From a virus, in IMG/VR virus record IMGVR_UViG_3300017963_000400, positions 1 through 43,253 of that record: DNA of 43,253 nucleotides. One strand, 5' to 3'. Below, one piece after another: positions 6,658 through 13,579 of the stretch. The notes below the pieces were generated by a model, which had not been told where the DNA came from, did no database searches, and saw only the letters and a list, made by a program, of their open reading frames with translations. The position numbers and the translations under genes are program-made. Positions within the stretch are counted from its first letter, which is position 1, and every line of letters begins with the position of its first letter.

Positions 6658-8063
6658 ATTGGTGCCTGCTGCTGCGTGAACCCGAACTGGTACTGCTCCC
6701 CCGACGCGCCGCCGACGAAGCTCTCCGGCGTGAGCTTGCGGTTCTCCTGCCCGTAGATCGTCGAACGCGTGAGGTCACAACGGTGCTCGTAGAGCTTGTT
6801 CGCCGAATTGTCGCGGTACAGCTCGGCGAAGATGCGAATGAGCCCGGCGTCTTGCTCTTCCGGCGTCGCGTTGATCGTGCCGATGAAGTCGGCCACCCGG
6901 ACCTTCTCGTAGCAGTCGGCGATGTTGCGCGCGCGAATGAGGTGCGGCCGGTCGGCGTTCTCCTTCGGTCGCGTCGCCTGGCTGGCCGTCCACACCGCGT
7001 AGCCCCTGTTCGCCAGGCTCTTCTGGTCACGGAAGGTCGCCTTCTGCTCTTCGTACGTCGAGTTGAACTTGCCGCGGCCGTTGAGTAGGTCGCCGTAGTC
7101 GATGACGATCAGGTCGGGCACCCAGCCGAAGTGCGTGCGCAGCTCGCGCAGTTCCTGCCAGATATGCTCGATCGTGTAGTCCCACTCGTCGGTGAAGCCG
7201 CGCACCACGACGTTGTTCTCGAAGTACCGGTACTGGGCCATCAGCTCCTGATAGGCCTGACCGGTGAGCCCCTCCTTCACCTCTTGGTAGAGCTGGCCGG
7301 AGAAGCACGCGTCGAGGCGCGCCTCCCACTGCTGCCGCTTCCCCTCGAGCACGCACACCAGCACGCGCTTGAAGGCCCCGCGCACCGCGCGCGCGGTGAA
7401 GTTGACCAGCACCATGCTCTTGCCGATCTTGGCGTAGGCCACGAAGATGCCCAGCTCGCCCAGGCTGAGCCCGCCGTCGAGGATGTCGTTATCCAGCCAG
7501 GGGAAGCCCGTCGGGATCGCTTCCATCCCGGGGTCGTAGTTGGCGCGCTCCGCGTTGCGCTGGGCGAACTCCTTGCCGAGCCAGCCGCGGTCGACCAGCT
7601 TCCACGTCACCGAGCGCACCTCTTCCATCTCGCGCTGCATGACGTCGTAGGCTTCGCCGACACGGCCGCTGTTGTAGAGGTCCTTGCTCTGCTTGTAGGC
7701 CTCGGCGAAGATGTTGCGCTGGACGAAGTCGACGACGGAGTCCTTGAGCCACTGCTCGTCGCGGAAGGGCATCTGGCTGACGCGATCCATGCTGGCCGCG
7801 TAGAGCTGCCGCACCTGGGGGTCGAGCTTGGCGGCTTCGTTCACCAGCACACCCGTCGACGGCGTGACGTTGTACTGCTCGCGGTGGCGCTCGATCAGCG
7901 AGTAGGCCCAGGCCAGCGTGCCCTCGCCAAAGAACTCGGGCTTGAGCCACTTCGACACCGCGTTGGAGAAGATCTGGTCCTCGCAGACCATCCGCAGCAG
8001 CTCGCGCTGGTAGTCAGCGTCGAAGGGAAACCGGGTGTATGCCTGGACCGGCTGGCGCTGCAT
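6654..8063 (-). CDS. DnaB-like replicative helicase
   Basis: 469 residues from ATG 8061-8063, overlapping the HNH stop as TAATG; a GTG at 8078 is also in frame. An N-terminal helical DnaB-type domain (RMVCEDQIFSNAVSKWLKPEFF) is followed by a RecA-like core. The Walker A is AYAKIGKS, with Ala for the first Gly; Walker B is LIVIDYGDLL; a sensor-like WTASQATRP and an arginine-rich region follow. The phage replicative helicase unwinds DNA at the fork and pairs with the primase encoded 0.2 kb downstream. Confidence 0.92.
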   Translation of the reverse strand: MQRQPVQAYTRFPFDADYQRELLRMVCEDQIFSNAVSKWLKPEFFGEGTLAWAYSLIERHREQYNVTPSTGVLVNEAAKLDPQVRQLYAASMDRVSQMPFRDEQWLKDSVVDFVQRNIFAEAYKQSKDLYNSGRVGEAYDVMQREMEEVRSVTWKLVDRGWLGKEFAQRNAERANYDPGMEAIPTGFPWLDNDILDGGLSLGELGIFVAYAKIGKSMVLVNFTARAVRGAFKRVLVCVLEGKRQQWEARLDACFSGQLYQEVKEGLTGQAYQELMAQYRYFENNVVVRGFTDEWDYTIEHIWQELRELRTHFGWVPDLIVIDYGDLLNGRGKFNSTYEEQKATFRDQKSLANRGYAVWTASQATRPKENADRPHLIRARNIADCYEKVRVADFIGTINATPEEQDAGLIRIFAELYRDNSANKLYEHRCDLTRSTIYGQENRKLTPESFVGGASGEQYQFGFTQQQAPI

Positions 8064-8380
8064 TACTCTCGCCACCACTGGCGGCCGCCAGGAATGAGGT
8101 GGTCCGGATTACAACACCAAGAATTGCCGCACTTGTGGGCGACGGCGGTCAACGGCGGCAAATCACCATGCAGCATCCGGTATATCAATCTCGGGATCGG
8201 AATAGCGCCGGGCGTACCGTCGGAATAGAAAGCTCGCATAGTAGGAGCCTGCGCGCACTTCCGACGACGGCCTTTCCACCACCAGCAATCATCCGGGCCG
8301 CGCCTTTCGATCTTCTTCGCCAAGCGCTTTTCCAGATCTTTGATCGTCTTGATGTCAATGTCGTCGGTATTCCGCGTCAC
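8063..8380 (-). CDS. HNH endonuclease (free-standing, homing type)
   Basis: 105 residues from GTG 8378-8380, which overlaps the preceding stop as GTGA behind GAGG. C-WWWKG near residue 32 and HKCGNSWCCNPDHLIPG near the C-terminus give the Cys/His pattern of the zinc-stabilised HNH_3 family common as free-standing homing endonucleases in phages. It overlaps genes on both sides with start/stop overlaps, so it is well integrated in the operon and does not obviously interrupt a gene. It carries a dispersed-motif copy at 8329-8335. Confidence 0.85.
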   Translation of the reverse strand: MTRNTDDIDIKTIKDLEKRLAKKIERRGPDDCWWWKGRRRKCAQAPTMRAFYSDGTPGAIPIPRLIYRMLHGDLPPLTAVAHKCGNSWCCNPDHLIPGGRQWWRE

Positions 8381-8964
8381 TTCAACCTCAGCTCGACGAC
8401 GTCGACCGGCCACAACCGCCGGGTCGCCGCCTCACACGGCCCCGCCTGGGGGCAGCTTGGGCAGTGCTTGCTCTTCGGGTGGTAGCCGTACGTCTCGCGA
8501 AGCAAGCTCAAGCACACCTCTTCTCGGCGCAGCGTGCGGTAGCGCCCCTTCGTGTTCTCCGCGGCCGGTAGCAGGTCGACCTGGGGATTGTGCGTGCGCT
8601 GGTAGACGACGTCGCGCACCTGGGCCTCTGCCTGCATCTTGGCCGTGTAGTCGTAGGGCACCGCCGACTGCTTGAAGTCAGCGACGCGCTTCTCGTTGAT
8701 CAGGTGGGTCGGCCGCTTGATGTCGGGCGCGTACATCCACTTCCGCACATTGTTGAAGAGGTAGTAGAGCCACTGCCGCGCGTCGATGCCGTGGCCCTCA
8801 CACCAGGCCTGCATCGCGGTGAGCGCGTCGATGCGGTCCTGCGTCGGTCGTAGCGGCCGCATGGCGAAGTGACCACCGCTCTTCTTCGAGACCTTCTTCG
8901 CATTGTAGGTCTTCGCGCGATAGCCGTTGAAGTCCTCGAGTAGCAGGCGCGGGTCATGGAGCAT
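8377..8964 (-). CDS. Hypothetical protein with C-terminal Cys cluster
   Basis: 195 residues from ATG 8962-8964, behind GGGGGTGAG; the frame is open further upstream but that part competes with a small ORF. N-terminal basic segment (RAKTYNAKKVSKKSGG), a helical middle with many aromatics (ARQWLYYLFNNVRKWMYAP), and a C-terminal HCPSCPQAGPCE cluster that probably binds zinc or iron-sulfur. It is located directly upstream of the helicase. A helicase-loader or fork-accessory role is possible from position only. I considered a RecB-type nuclease and did not find its active-site pattern. Confidence 0.75.
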   Translation of the reverse strand: MLHDPRLLLEDFNGYRAKTYNAKKVSKKSGGHFAMRPLRPTQDRIDALTAMQAWCEGHGIDARQWLYYLFNNVRKWMYAPDIKRPTHLINEKRVADFKQSAVPYDYTAKMQAEAQVRDVVYQRTHNPQVDLLPAAENTKGRYRTLRREEVCLSLLRETYGYHPKSKHCPSCPQAGPCEAATRRLWPVDVVELRLK

Positions 8965-8965
8965 C

Positions 8966-9040
8966 TCACCCCCGGTCGAAGTCATACGGACATGGCGCTG
9001 GTTCGTCGAGAGGCTTCCCGCGTTTCCAGTGCCAGTCCAG
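8966..9040 (-). CDS. Candidate 24-residue ORF with CTG start
   Basis: A perfect AGGAGG (9052-9047) sits 6 bases before a CTG at 9038-9040 and no ATG, GTG or TTG is in range. Reading from the CTG gives a peptide beginning LDWHWKRGKPLDEP and ending DFDRG, stopping at TGA one base before the ATG of the next gene. The Trp/Pro/Asp-rich sequence looks non-random. The alternative is that the downstream gene starts earlier, at an ATC only 3 bases from the Shine-Dalgarno, which is less likely. Confidence 0.4.
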   Translation of the reverse strand: MDWHWKRGKPLDEPAPCPYDFDRG

Positions 9041-9050
9041 ATCGTCCCTC

Positions 9051-9116
9051 CTAACGCCCTTCCACCAGCTCAACCTGAGCCCGGTGACGAGACGTCAGAG
9101 CTTGTAGCAGAGCCAA
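9051..9116 (-). CDS. Candidate 21-residue ORF with TTG start
   Basis: A TTG at 9114-9116 is preceded by AGGTG and opens a 21-codon frame (ALLQALTSRHRAQVELVEGR after the start) whose TAG stop is embedded in the next AGGAGG. This stop-within-Shine-Dalgarno arrangement recurs between certain genes here, which is the main support. Too short to judge by codon use. Confidence 0.3.
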   Translation of the reverse strand: MALLQALTSRHRAQVELVEGR

Positions 9117-9123
9117 TGCACAC

Positions 9124-9396
9124 CTACGCCTTGAGCACCGGCGGCCTTTCCCTGGGCAACAGTCGCTGCGGCCGGGGGCACCGCCTGGGGTCGTGAATGC
9201 GCCCGAGACGCCCCCAACCCTGCTTGGCGACGAAGAGCCCCTCGCCCTGCACCCAGGAGAAGCGACGCGCGCCGGGAAACCCGTTGCGGAAGGCAGCCTC
9301 GAAGATAAGCCGCTTGCGCGGCGGAACGGTGTAGTTCAACTCGACGGTTGCCAGGGTCTTCTTGTTCCCTGACATCACGGTCACGACCGTTTGCAC
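9124..9396 (-). CDS. Hypothetical protein (90 aa)
   Basis: Starts with GTG 9394-9396 behind TAGGAGGTCGCC, in which TAG is the stop of the previous gene. The first 60 residues alternate hydrophobic and polar positions suggesting a small beta-rich domain (TLATVELNYTVPPRKRLIFEAAF, FSWVQGEGLFVAKQGW); the last 30 are Arg/Pro-rich. No family recognised. Confidence 0.65.
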   Translation of the reverse strand: MQTVVTVMSGNKKTLATVELNYTVPPRKRLIFEAAFRNGFPGARRFSWVQGEGLFVAKQGWGRLGRIHDPRRCPRPQRLLPRERPPVLKA

Positions 9397-9405
9397 GGCG
9401 ACCTC

Positions 9406-9780
9406 CTACAGTGGTGGGTTGTCGAGGGACCAGTTCTCGTCGAGCGAGGTCACCTGGCCAATCAGGAATCGGATGCACCGGTCCAGCTCGTCGACCTCGA
9501 GCACGTCGGTCTTCTGGAGCGGCACGTCGATGGGCACGTTGGTGACCGGGTGCTTCGCCTTCATCGTGCGCGAGCTGAGCGTCTTCATGCGGTGCTTGCG
9601 GTAGCCCTCCACCATGCCGATGAAGATGTCGGCCGCTTCCGGCCAGGGCTGGAGCGAGTCGACGAGGTCGTCCGCCTTGAGGACGATGAACTTGCGGCCG
9701 CTCTCGCTCAGCCACCGCTTGAGGTGCTCGGGGTCTGACTCGGCTGTGAGGATCTCTGCCATGGTCTCCGGCTGCAACAC
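9406..9780 (-). CDS. Hypothetical protein (124 aa)
   Basis: GTG start at 9778-9780 behind GGGAGGTGAGAC. An acidic, mostly helical protein (EILTAESDPEHLKRWLSESG, DELDRCIRFLIGQVTSLDENW) with a short basic segment in the middle (GYRKHRMKTLSSRTMKAKH). It lies in a run of small genes between the SF2 helicase and the replicative helicase. Function not recognised. Confidence 0.7.
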   Translation of the reverse strand: MLQPETMAEILTAESDPEHLKRWLSESGRKFIVLKADDLVDSLQPWPEAADIFIGMVEGYRKHRMKTLSSRTMKAKHPVTNVPIDVPLQKTDVLEVDELDRCIRFLIGQVTSLDENWSLDNPPL

Positions 9781-9803
9781 GTCTCACCTCCCGCATAAAC
9801 GAA

Positions 9804-9849
9804 GCGCCCGGCCAGCAGTGAATGGGGACTCAAGCTGCCAGCCGGGCGC
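9804..9849 (-). terminator. Stem-loop between small genes
   Basis: Inverted arms GCGCCCGGC (9804-9812) and GCCGGGCGC (9841-9849), extendable on the inner side by imperfect pairing of CAGC and GCTG. It lies in the 108-base gap between two small genes. No clear U run follows on the minus strand, so it may be a processing or stability hairpin instead of an intrinsic terminator. Confidence 0.5.
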
Positions 9850-9888
9850 CTTCAACGAGTCCCTACTGTAACACGGCTTCCGTCGTCG

Positions 9889-10317
9889 TCAAACACCAGG
9901 CCCGCGCCCGAACGCCGACATCACCTGCGCCTTGGCCTGCACCTCAGCCTCAGTGTGCTGCTTCTTGAGCGCCAGGTAGTGCGGCCCCGCGTCCGGTGTT
10001 ACGACGCTAAGCGACAAGTTACCCGTCACCGCGTCGTGCCCTTGCTCGAGGAAATACTCGGCCGGCAGAGACTGGATCGTCTGCTCACCGACCGTCGCGG
10101 TGAAGACGCCCTCCGCTTCTTTGGTGCCCAAGGCGATGACCAGCGACATCGCCATCGACTTGAATGACGACGCCGCGAGCGTCTGCCCCTGGGCCTGAAG
10201 CACGGCGAGCTGCACCTTGGCCTGCATCTCGGCGAGCTGCGAGCGCAAGACGTCGGCCTCGGAGAAGCCGGCGCCGGGACCTGAAAGCGGCGGGCCGTTC
10301 TTACCTATGAGCGTCAC
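9889..10317 (-). CDS. Hypothetical protein (142 aa)
   Basis: GTG start at 10315-10317 behind AGGAGGTGAC, immediately downstream of promoter-like copy 2. A Gly/Pro-rich N-terminus leads into a long Ala/Gln helix (DVLRSQLAEMQAKVQLAVLQAQ), then a probable beta domain (GVFTATVGEQTIQSL, GNLSLSVVTPDAGPHYLAL). Not recognised. Position directly at a candidate phage-specific promoter suggests separate or boosted expression. Confidence 0.7.
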   Translation of the reverse strand: MTLIGKNGPPLSGPGAGFSEADVLRSQLAEMQAKVQLAVLQAQGQTLAASSFKSMAMSLVIALGTKEAEGVFTATVGEQTIQSLPAEYFLEQGHDAVTGNLSLSVVTPDAGPHYLALKKQHTEAEVQAKAQVMSAFGRGPGV

Positions 10318-10334
10318 ACGTCACCTCCTACTGG

Positions 10335-10364
10335 ATAAAACACACGGCAGCCGGAAACGCTACA
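10335..10364 (-). promoter_or_regulatory. Promoter-like element TGTAGCG-N13-TGTGTTTTAT, copy 2
   Basis: Minus-strand TGTAGCG (10364-10358), exactly 13 bases, TGTGTTTTAT (10344-10335). As in copy 1, the upstream box overlaps the stop codon of the preceding gene and AGGAGG plus a start codon follow within about 20 bases. Confidence 0.7.
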
Positions 10365-11853
10365 CGGCCGCGAAGAATTGTTCGGGGCCCTGCATCACAT
10401 CGACGGAGAAAGTCGGCTCTTCGTAGTAGACCCGCAGCCGCTCCTTGCTGTGCTCCATGAGCTTCTTCTGGTGTCGGTCGGCGAAGTCCACGATCAGCGC
10501 CTCCGACTTTCCAGCCTTTGCCGTGCACACCCGAAAGGCGCTCTGGGTGAGCGTGACCTCCGCACGCTCCCCGCGCGCGTACACCAGCGCGTCTGCGCTC
10601 GGGAGGTCCACGCCCTCACCGACCAGCGAGGTGCCCAGGAGAATGCCCACCTCGTCGGTCTCGACGAAGGCGTCAATGATCCGCTCGGTCACCGGCCGGG
10701 CCGTGTCCGTCGACACGAACTCCGCCCTGTGGAACTCGGTGCCGTTCTTAGGCGGCAACATCGACTGTATGTAGCCGAGCAGCGTGCGGCCCTGGACCTT
10801 CGTCCCGACGAGCATCAGCACCTTCTTGCCGCGCTGCCAGAGGTGCATCGCGCACCTGGCGGCGAGCACGTTGCGCGGGATGCACTCGTGGATGCCCAAC
10901 TTGCCGTGGCCGACGTTGAATGAGCCCATCTGCGACGGCAGCCGCTCCGCGTCGAGCACTGGCAGAAACAGCACACGCGTGGGCACGAGGAAGCCGCGCT
11001 CGAGCAGCTCCAACGTCGTCACCTTGTACAGCGTCTGCGACAGCAGCGCGTGCATGGCGAGGTCATCTTCGCCGCTGCGGAAGAAAGTACCGGTCATCCC
11101 GAAGCGGTAGAAGATGTGGTCGGCCTTCTTGAAGATGTCGCGGTAGGTCTTCGCGGCGCCGTGGTGCCACTCGTCGACGATCATCATGTGCCGCGTGTCG
11201 TAGAACTCCTGGGGCAGCCGCACGGCCGTCGCTGCGGTGCACACGACGACGCGGGCGCTCGCCAGCTCTTCGGGCGTGCACTTCTTCGTGCCCTCCGCGT
11301 GCACGGCGTAGTGCTTCCCCATGTACTGCTCGATCACCCGGCGGGTCTGCCGCACGATGCGGTCGGTGGGCGCGATCCACAGGCAGGGGTGGTTGAGCTG
11401 CCGTTGCAGCTCGACGGCCAGCCGGGTCTTGCCCGACCTGGGCGGCATGTCGAAGACACCGCGGCCGACCTCGACACCGACGCGCACGGCCTCGGTCTGA
11501 TAGTCGCGCAGCTCGAGATCAGCAAACTCTGGAATCTCGTCGGCCGGGCGCTGGCGGAGGTCGAGGTAGTTGACGTGCCAGCCCCAGCTCGCGCAGAGCC
11601 TCGACGTCATCTCGAGCAGCCCCGTCGGGAACCAGGGCGGGATCGTCATCGGCCGGCGGAGCAGCCGCACCCAGCCATCCCAGCCCCCGCAGTCGCCGGG
11701 CGCTTTCCAGTCATCTTCCTCAGCGTCGGCGAGCGCGCTCGGGTAGGCCAGCCGAGACTCGAGCGCGTCGAGTAGGTTCGGCGGCGCGCCGTGCACATTC
11801 GTCCGGCCGTTGAAGACCTCGAAGGTGACGGCCGGTGCAGTGACGGGATACAT
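10360..11853 (-). CDS. Superfamily 2 DNA helicase (UvsW/DEAD-box-like)
   Basis: 497 residues. LRDYQTEAV (Q119) precedes Walker A PPRSGKT at 137-143; a DEWH Walker B lies at 227-230, followed by GMTGTFF (motif III). The C-terminal RecA domain has KVLMLVGTK, LGTSLVGEGVDLPSADALVY (motif V) and TLTQSAFRV (motif VI region). About 110 N-terminal residues form an extra domain, as in phage UvsW-type branch-migration helicases acting in recombination-dependent replication and fork repair. It begins 260 bases downstream of promoter-like copy 3, after a structured leader. Confidence 0.9.
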   Translation of the reverse strand: MYPVTAPAVTFEVFNGRTNVHGAPPNLLDALESRLAYPSALADAEEDDWKAPGDCGGWDGWVRLLRRPMTIPPWFPTGLLEMTSRLCASWGWHVNYLDLRQRPADEIPEFADLELRDYQTEAVRVGVEVGRGVFDMPPRSGKTRLAVELQRQLNHPCLWIAPTDRIVRQTRRVIEQYMGKHYAVHAEGTKKCTPEELASARVVVCTAATAVRLPQEFYDTRHMMIVDEWHHGAAKTYRDIFKKADHIFYRFGMTGTFFRSGEDDLAMHALLSQTLYKVTTLELLERGFLVPTRVLFLPVLDAERLPSQMGSFNVGHGKLGIHECIPRNVLAARCAMHLWQRGKKVLMLVGTKVQGRTLLGYIQSMLPPKNGTEFHRAEFVSTDTARPVTERIIDAFVETDEVGILLGTSLVGEGVDLPSADALVYARGERAEVTLTQSAFRVCTAKAGKSEALIVDFADRHQKKLMEHSKERLRVYYEEPTFSVDVMQGPEQFFAAV

Positions 11854-11884
11854 CCGAAGAAGCCCTCTCCCCCAGGCTAACGCG

Positions 11885-11948
11885 AAGCGTACGAGAGCAG
11901 CGGGCGAAGCCCGCTACCGAGAGGTGGCTTCCACCTCTCGGTACGCTT
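11885..11948 (-). ncRNA. Attenuator-like pair of mutually exclusive hairpins
   Basis: On the minus strand, arm 1 (11948-11927) can pair with arm 2 (11943-11931 region versus 11927-11915) as a perfect 13-bp stem with an AAG loop (TACCGAGAGGTGG with its complement). Alternatively its AAGCGTAC-C-GAGAG part (11948-11935) can pair with arm 3 (11898-11885) over 13 bp with one bulged C. A third hairpin, AGCGGGC-UUC-GCCCGCU (11915-11899), sits between. The two conformations cannot coexist, which is the hallmark of attenuators or riboregulators. It lies 32 bases before the SF2 helicase start. Confidence 0.55.
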
Positions 11949-12011
11949 TCCGTCAGTGTCTGGAAACGTCTCGACTCATACTCCGTATGCGTCTCCGTTT
12001 GGATCCCGTTA

Positions 12012-12041
12012 GGGACCCGTACATAGACATGTACGGGACCC
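12012..12041 (-). ncRNA. Leader hairpin
   Basis: Perfect arms CCCGTACAT and ATGTACGGG around a 4-base loop, extended beyond one A/A mismatch by GGG and CCC (12012-12014 and 12039-12041). Part of the non-coding stretch 11854-12168. Confidence 0.65.
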
Positions 12042-12054
12042 TTACGGTGCTCTT

Positions 12055-12089
12055 CCGCCCCCTAAGCGCTCTGCGCTGTCTGGGGGCGG
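12055..12089 (-). ncRNA. GC-rich leader hairpin
   Basis: Outer arms CCGCCCCC (12055-12062) and GGGGGCGG (12082-12089), inner arms AGCGC (12065-12069) and GCGCT (12073-12077). It is the first hairpin transcribed from promoter-like copy 3. No U run follows, so it does not look like a simple terminator. Confidence 0.65.
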
Positions 12090-12119
12090 TTGGGCGATGA
12101 ACCCGAAAGCTCATACCAG

Positions 12120-12149
12120 ATAAAACACATCGCGGACGCGATCGTTACA
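12120..12149 (-). promoter_or_regulatory. Promoter-like element TGTAACG-N13-TGTGTTTTAT, copy 3
   Basis: Minus-strand TGTAACG (12149-12143), exactly 13 bases, TGTGTTTTAT (12129-12120). Unlike copies 1 and 2 it is not beside a start codon: about 260 bases of structured, gene-free DNA separate it from the SF2 helicase. It marks the border between the membrane/structural genes and the replication block. Confidence 0.7.
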
Positions 12150-12168
12150 GGCGGGTTGAAATTTCTGC

Positions 12169-12639
12169 TCACTCGAGTGTCTGGATCGTCTTCACGGCCG
12201 CGATGTAGAGCCCTGTGAGCACGACGGTGGTGCCGACGATGGCCGCGGTCGCGACGACGGCCGGGTGCTCCCACCACGGCCTGGCCTCGACTTCCTCGAG
12301 CGCCTTTTCCAGGCTTTCCGTCTTCTCGCGGCACGCGTCCCGGTCGATGGTGCGCAGCTCCTTCTCGTGCGTGAGGTTGGCCGCGCCCAGCTCGGCAACG
12401 CGCTCAACCTCGAGCTGGGTCCAGGCGCTGCACTTCTCCGCCTTCTGTCCCAGGCTGATGGCCAGGGGCGTGGTCACCAGCTGGCCGGTGAAGGGCGCAG
12501 GGGCGCCCTCGCCCAGCGGGACGGCGCAGTGGGTAGGCTCGTCCGGGTCGCAGGCCTCTGCGGGCTGTGGGCGCGCCTCAGCGGCGACTGCGAGCGCCAG
12601 CGCGGACCAGATAGGCAGCCAGAGCTTGTGGGTCTTCAC
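12169..12639 (-). CDS. Exported or membrane protein, spanin-like partner
   Basis: 156 residues from GTG 12637-12639 behind CGGAGG; the first 62 bases overlap the end of the previous gene in another frame. N-terminal signal-like segment (basic KTHKLW, hydrophobic LPIWSALALAVAAEA), a Cys-containing extracytoplasmic part, a coiled-coil segment (ELRTIDRDACREKTESLEKALEE) and a second transmembrane helix (VVATAAIVGTTVVLTGLYIAAV). The overlap with an Rz-like gene recalls Rz/Rz1 spanin pairs, but no clear lipobox is seen, so this is tentative. Confidence 0.65.
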   Translation of the reverse strand: MKTHKLWLPIWSALALAVAAEARPQPAEACDPDEPTHCAVPLGEGAPAPFTGQLVTTPLAISLGQKAEKCSAWTQLEVERVAELGAANLTHEKELRTIDRDACREKTESLEKALEEVEARPWWEHPAVVATAAIVGTTVVLTGLYIAAVKTIQTLE

Positions 12640-12952
12640 GTAGGGCCTCCGCTTCCTTCCTCTGCTCTTCGTTGAGCTGCTCGCGCCGGCGCACGTACCT
12701 GGCGGTGACCTCCGCCTTGGCTGCGCTGTGGCCGCGGTCGGCCGCGAGCTTGCGCGCGTCGGCCTTCGCCTTGATGGCCTCCAGCTCGACCTTGGTGCGC
12801 TCGGTCGGGCCGCCGCGCGAGCGCAGCTTTCCAGACAATATGAAGCCGAGCACGACGCCCACCACGAAGAGGGGCACGTACCAGTGATCGACGCACCAGC
12901 GGGCAGCCGCCTTGATGCCGTTCCAGACTTTCTCGAGAAATGGCAGGAACAC
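12578..12952 (-). CDS. Membrane-anchored coiled-coil protein (Rz/i-spanin-like)
   Basis: 124 residues from GTG 12950-12952 behind GGGGGAGG. One transmembrane helix near the N-terminus (WYVPLFVVGVVLGFILSGK, residues about 24-42) is followed by a long charged Ala/Glu/Arg coiled coil (VELEAIKAKADARKLAAD, RREQLNEEQRKEAEALRE). That topology is typical of inner-membrane spanin subunits that bridge to the outer membrane at lysis. The holin-like gene lies just upstream. Spanin assignment is inference from topology and overlap. Confidence 0.65.
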   Translation of the reverse strand: MFLPFLEKVWNGIKAAARWCVDHWYVPLFVVGVVLGFILSGKLRSRGGPTERTKVELEAIKAKADARKLAADRGHSAAKAEVTARYVRRREQLNEEQRKEAEALREDPQALAAYLVRAGARSRR

Positions 12953-12973
12953 GTTGCCTCCCCCGGGCGCGGT

Positions 12974-13318
12974 CTACTCCCGGCCGGCGCGCCATGCGCT
13001 GGTGGCCTTGCCGCCAAGCAGCGCGCCCATCACGCCGAGCAGCACGGTCTGCATGGTCGACGGGATCTCGACCGACCCGCCGAACCACGGCGACCACATC
13101 GCCAGCGCCAACAGCATCAGCGCCATGAACGCGAGGCGTGTGGTGCTGCTGAGCTTGCGCAGCAGCTGGACACCCAGCGCGGCGAGCTTCATCGGCTCTT
13201 CGCGCGCGTTCTCGAGGATCTCTTGCAGCTCCTCAAGCGTCAGCTGCGGGCCGCTCTCCGTCTCCGGCACTGTTCCCCCGTCCAGCTCCATCTCCCCGTT
13301 CCGCTCTTCTTCCGCCAT
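12974..13318 (-). CDS. Holin-like two-helix membrane protein
   Basis: 114 residues from ATG 13316-13318 behind CTGGAGGAAGACG; a longer frame to 13483 is the shadow of the neighbouring gene. An acidic N-terminal half is followed by two hydrophobic helices (RLAFMALMLLALAMWSPWF and MQTVLLGVMGALLGG) and a short basic tail, resembling the 3TM-holin family used for lysis or gene-transfer release. It overlaps the upstream coiled-coil gene by 86 bases and precedes the spanin-like genes, consistent with a lysis cassette. No endolysin is found here. Confidence 0.65.
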   Translation of the reverse strand: MAEEERNGEMELDGGTVPETESGPQLTLEELQEILENAREEPMKLAALGVQLLRKLSSTTRLAFMALMLLALAMWSPWFGGSVEIPSTMQTVLLGVMGALLGGKATSAWRAGRE

Positions 13319-13565
13319 CGTCTTCCTCCAGCCCCAAGAGTTGCTCGAGGTCTCGAGCGTACCCCGAGACCTTTCCTTCCGCTCGGGTAGCCTGGGTGCG
13401 CAGCGACGCGGCTGTGCGTTCCACCTTTTGCAGCTCGGTCGCTGCCTGGGCGAACTCCAGGCGCGCAGCCCGGTACTTCTCAACTACGAAGTCGATGACT
13501 GGGTCTCCACCAGCCTTCCCGTCGAGCAGCGCCTGCACTGCCTCCTTGAACTCTGCCATCTTCAT
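13233..13565 (-). CDS. Small coiled-coil protein
   Basis: 110 residues from ATG 13563-13565 behind AAGGGGAC. Residues 1-85 are helical and charged (EFKEAVQALLDG, YRAARLEFAQAATELQKVERTAASLRTQATRAEG), probably a coiled coil. The last 25 residues are Gly/Arg/Asp-rich and overlap the holin-like gene in another frame, so they are probably unstructured. It lies between the tail fibre and the lysis-like genes. Function unknown. Confidence 0.65.
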   Translation of the reverse strand: MKMAEFKEAVQALLDGKAGGDPVIDFVVEKYRAARLEFAQAATELQKVERTAASLRTQATRAEGKVSGYARDLEQLLGLEEDDGGRRAERGDGAGRGNSAGDGERPAADA

Positions 13566-13579
13566 CGTCTGTCCCCTTG

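Noticed and set aside
7131-8228. Plus-strand frame of 365 codons opposite the helicase
   Set aside because: Antisense shadow of a clear DnaB-like gene with no Shine-Dalgarno or recognisable domain.
8377-8964. RecB/Cas4-type nuclease because of the C-terminal Cys cluster
   Set aside because: I cannot find the D-ExK active-site pattern; only the Cys motif is present.
9095-9796. Minus-strand frame of 233 codons covering two small genes
   Set aside because: Arg/Ala-rich shadow of two genes that have their own Shine-Dalgarno sequences and better coding character.
12055-12089. Intrinsic terminator at the GC-rich hairpin
   Set aside because: The hairpin is strong but lacks a U run downstream on the minus strand, so I list it as a leader structure instead.
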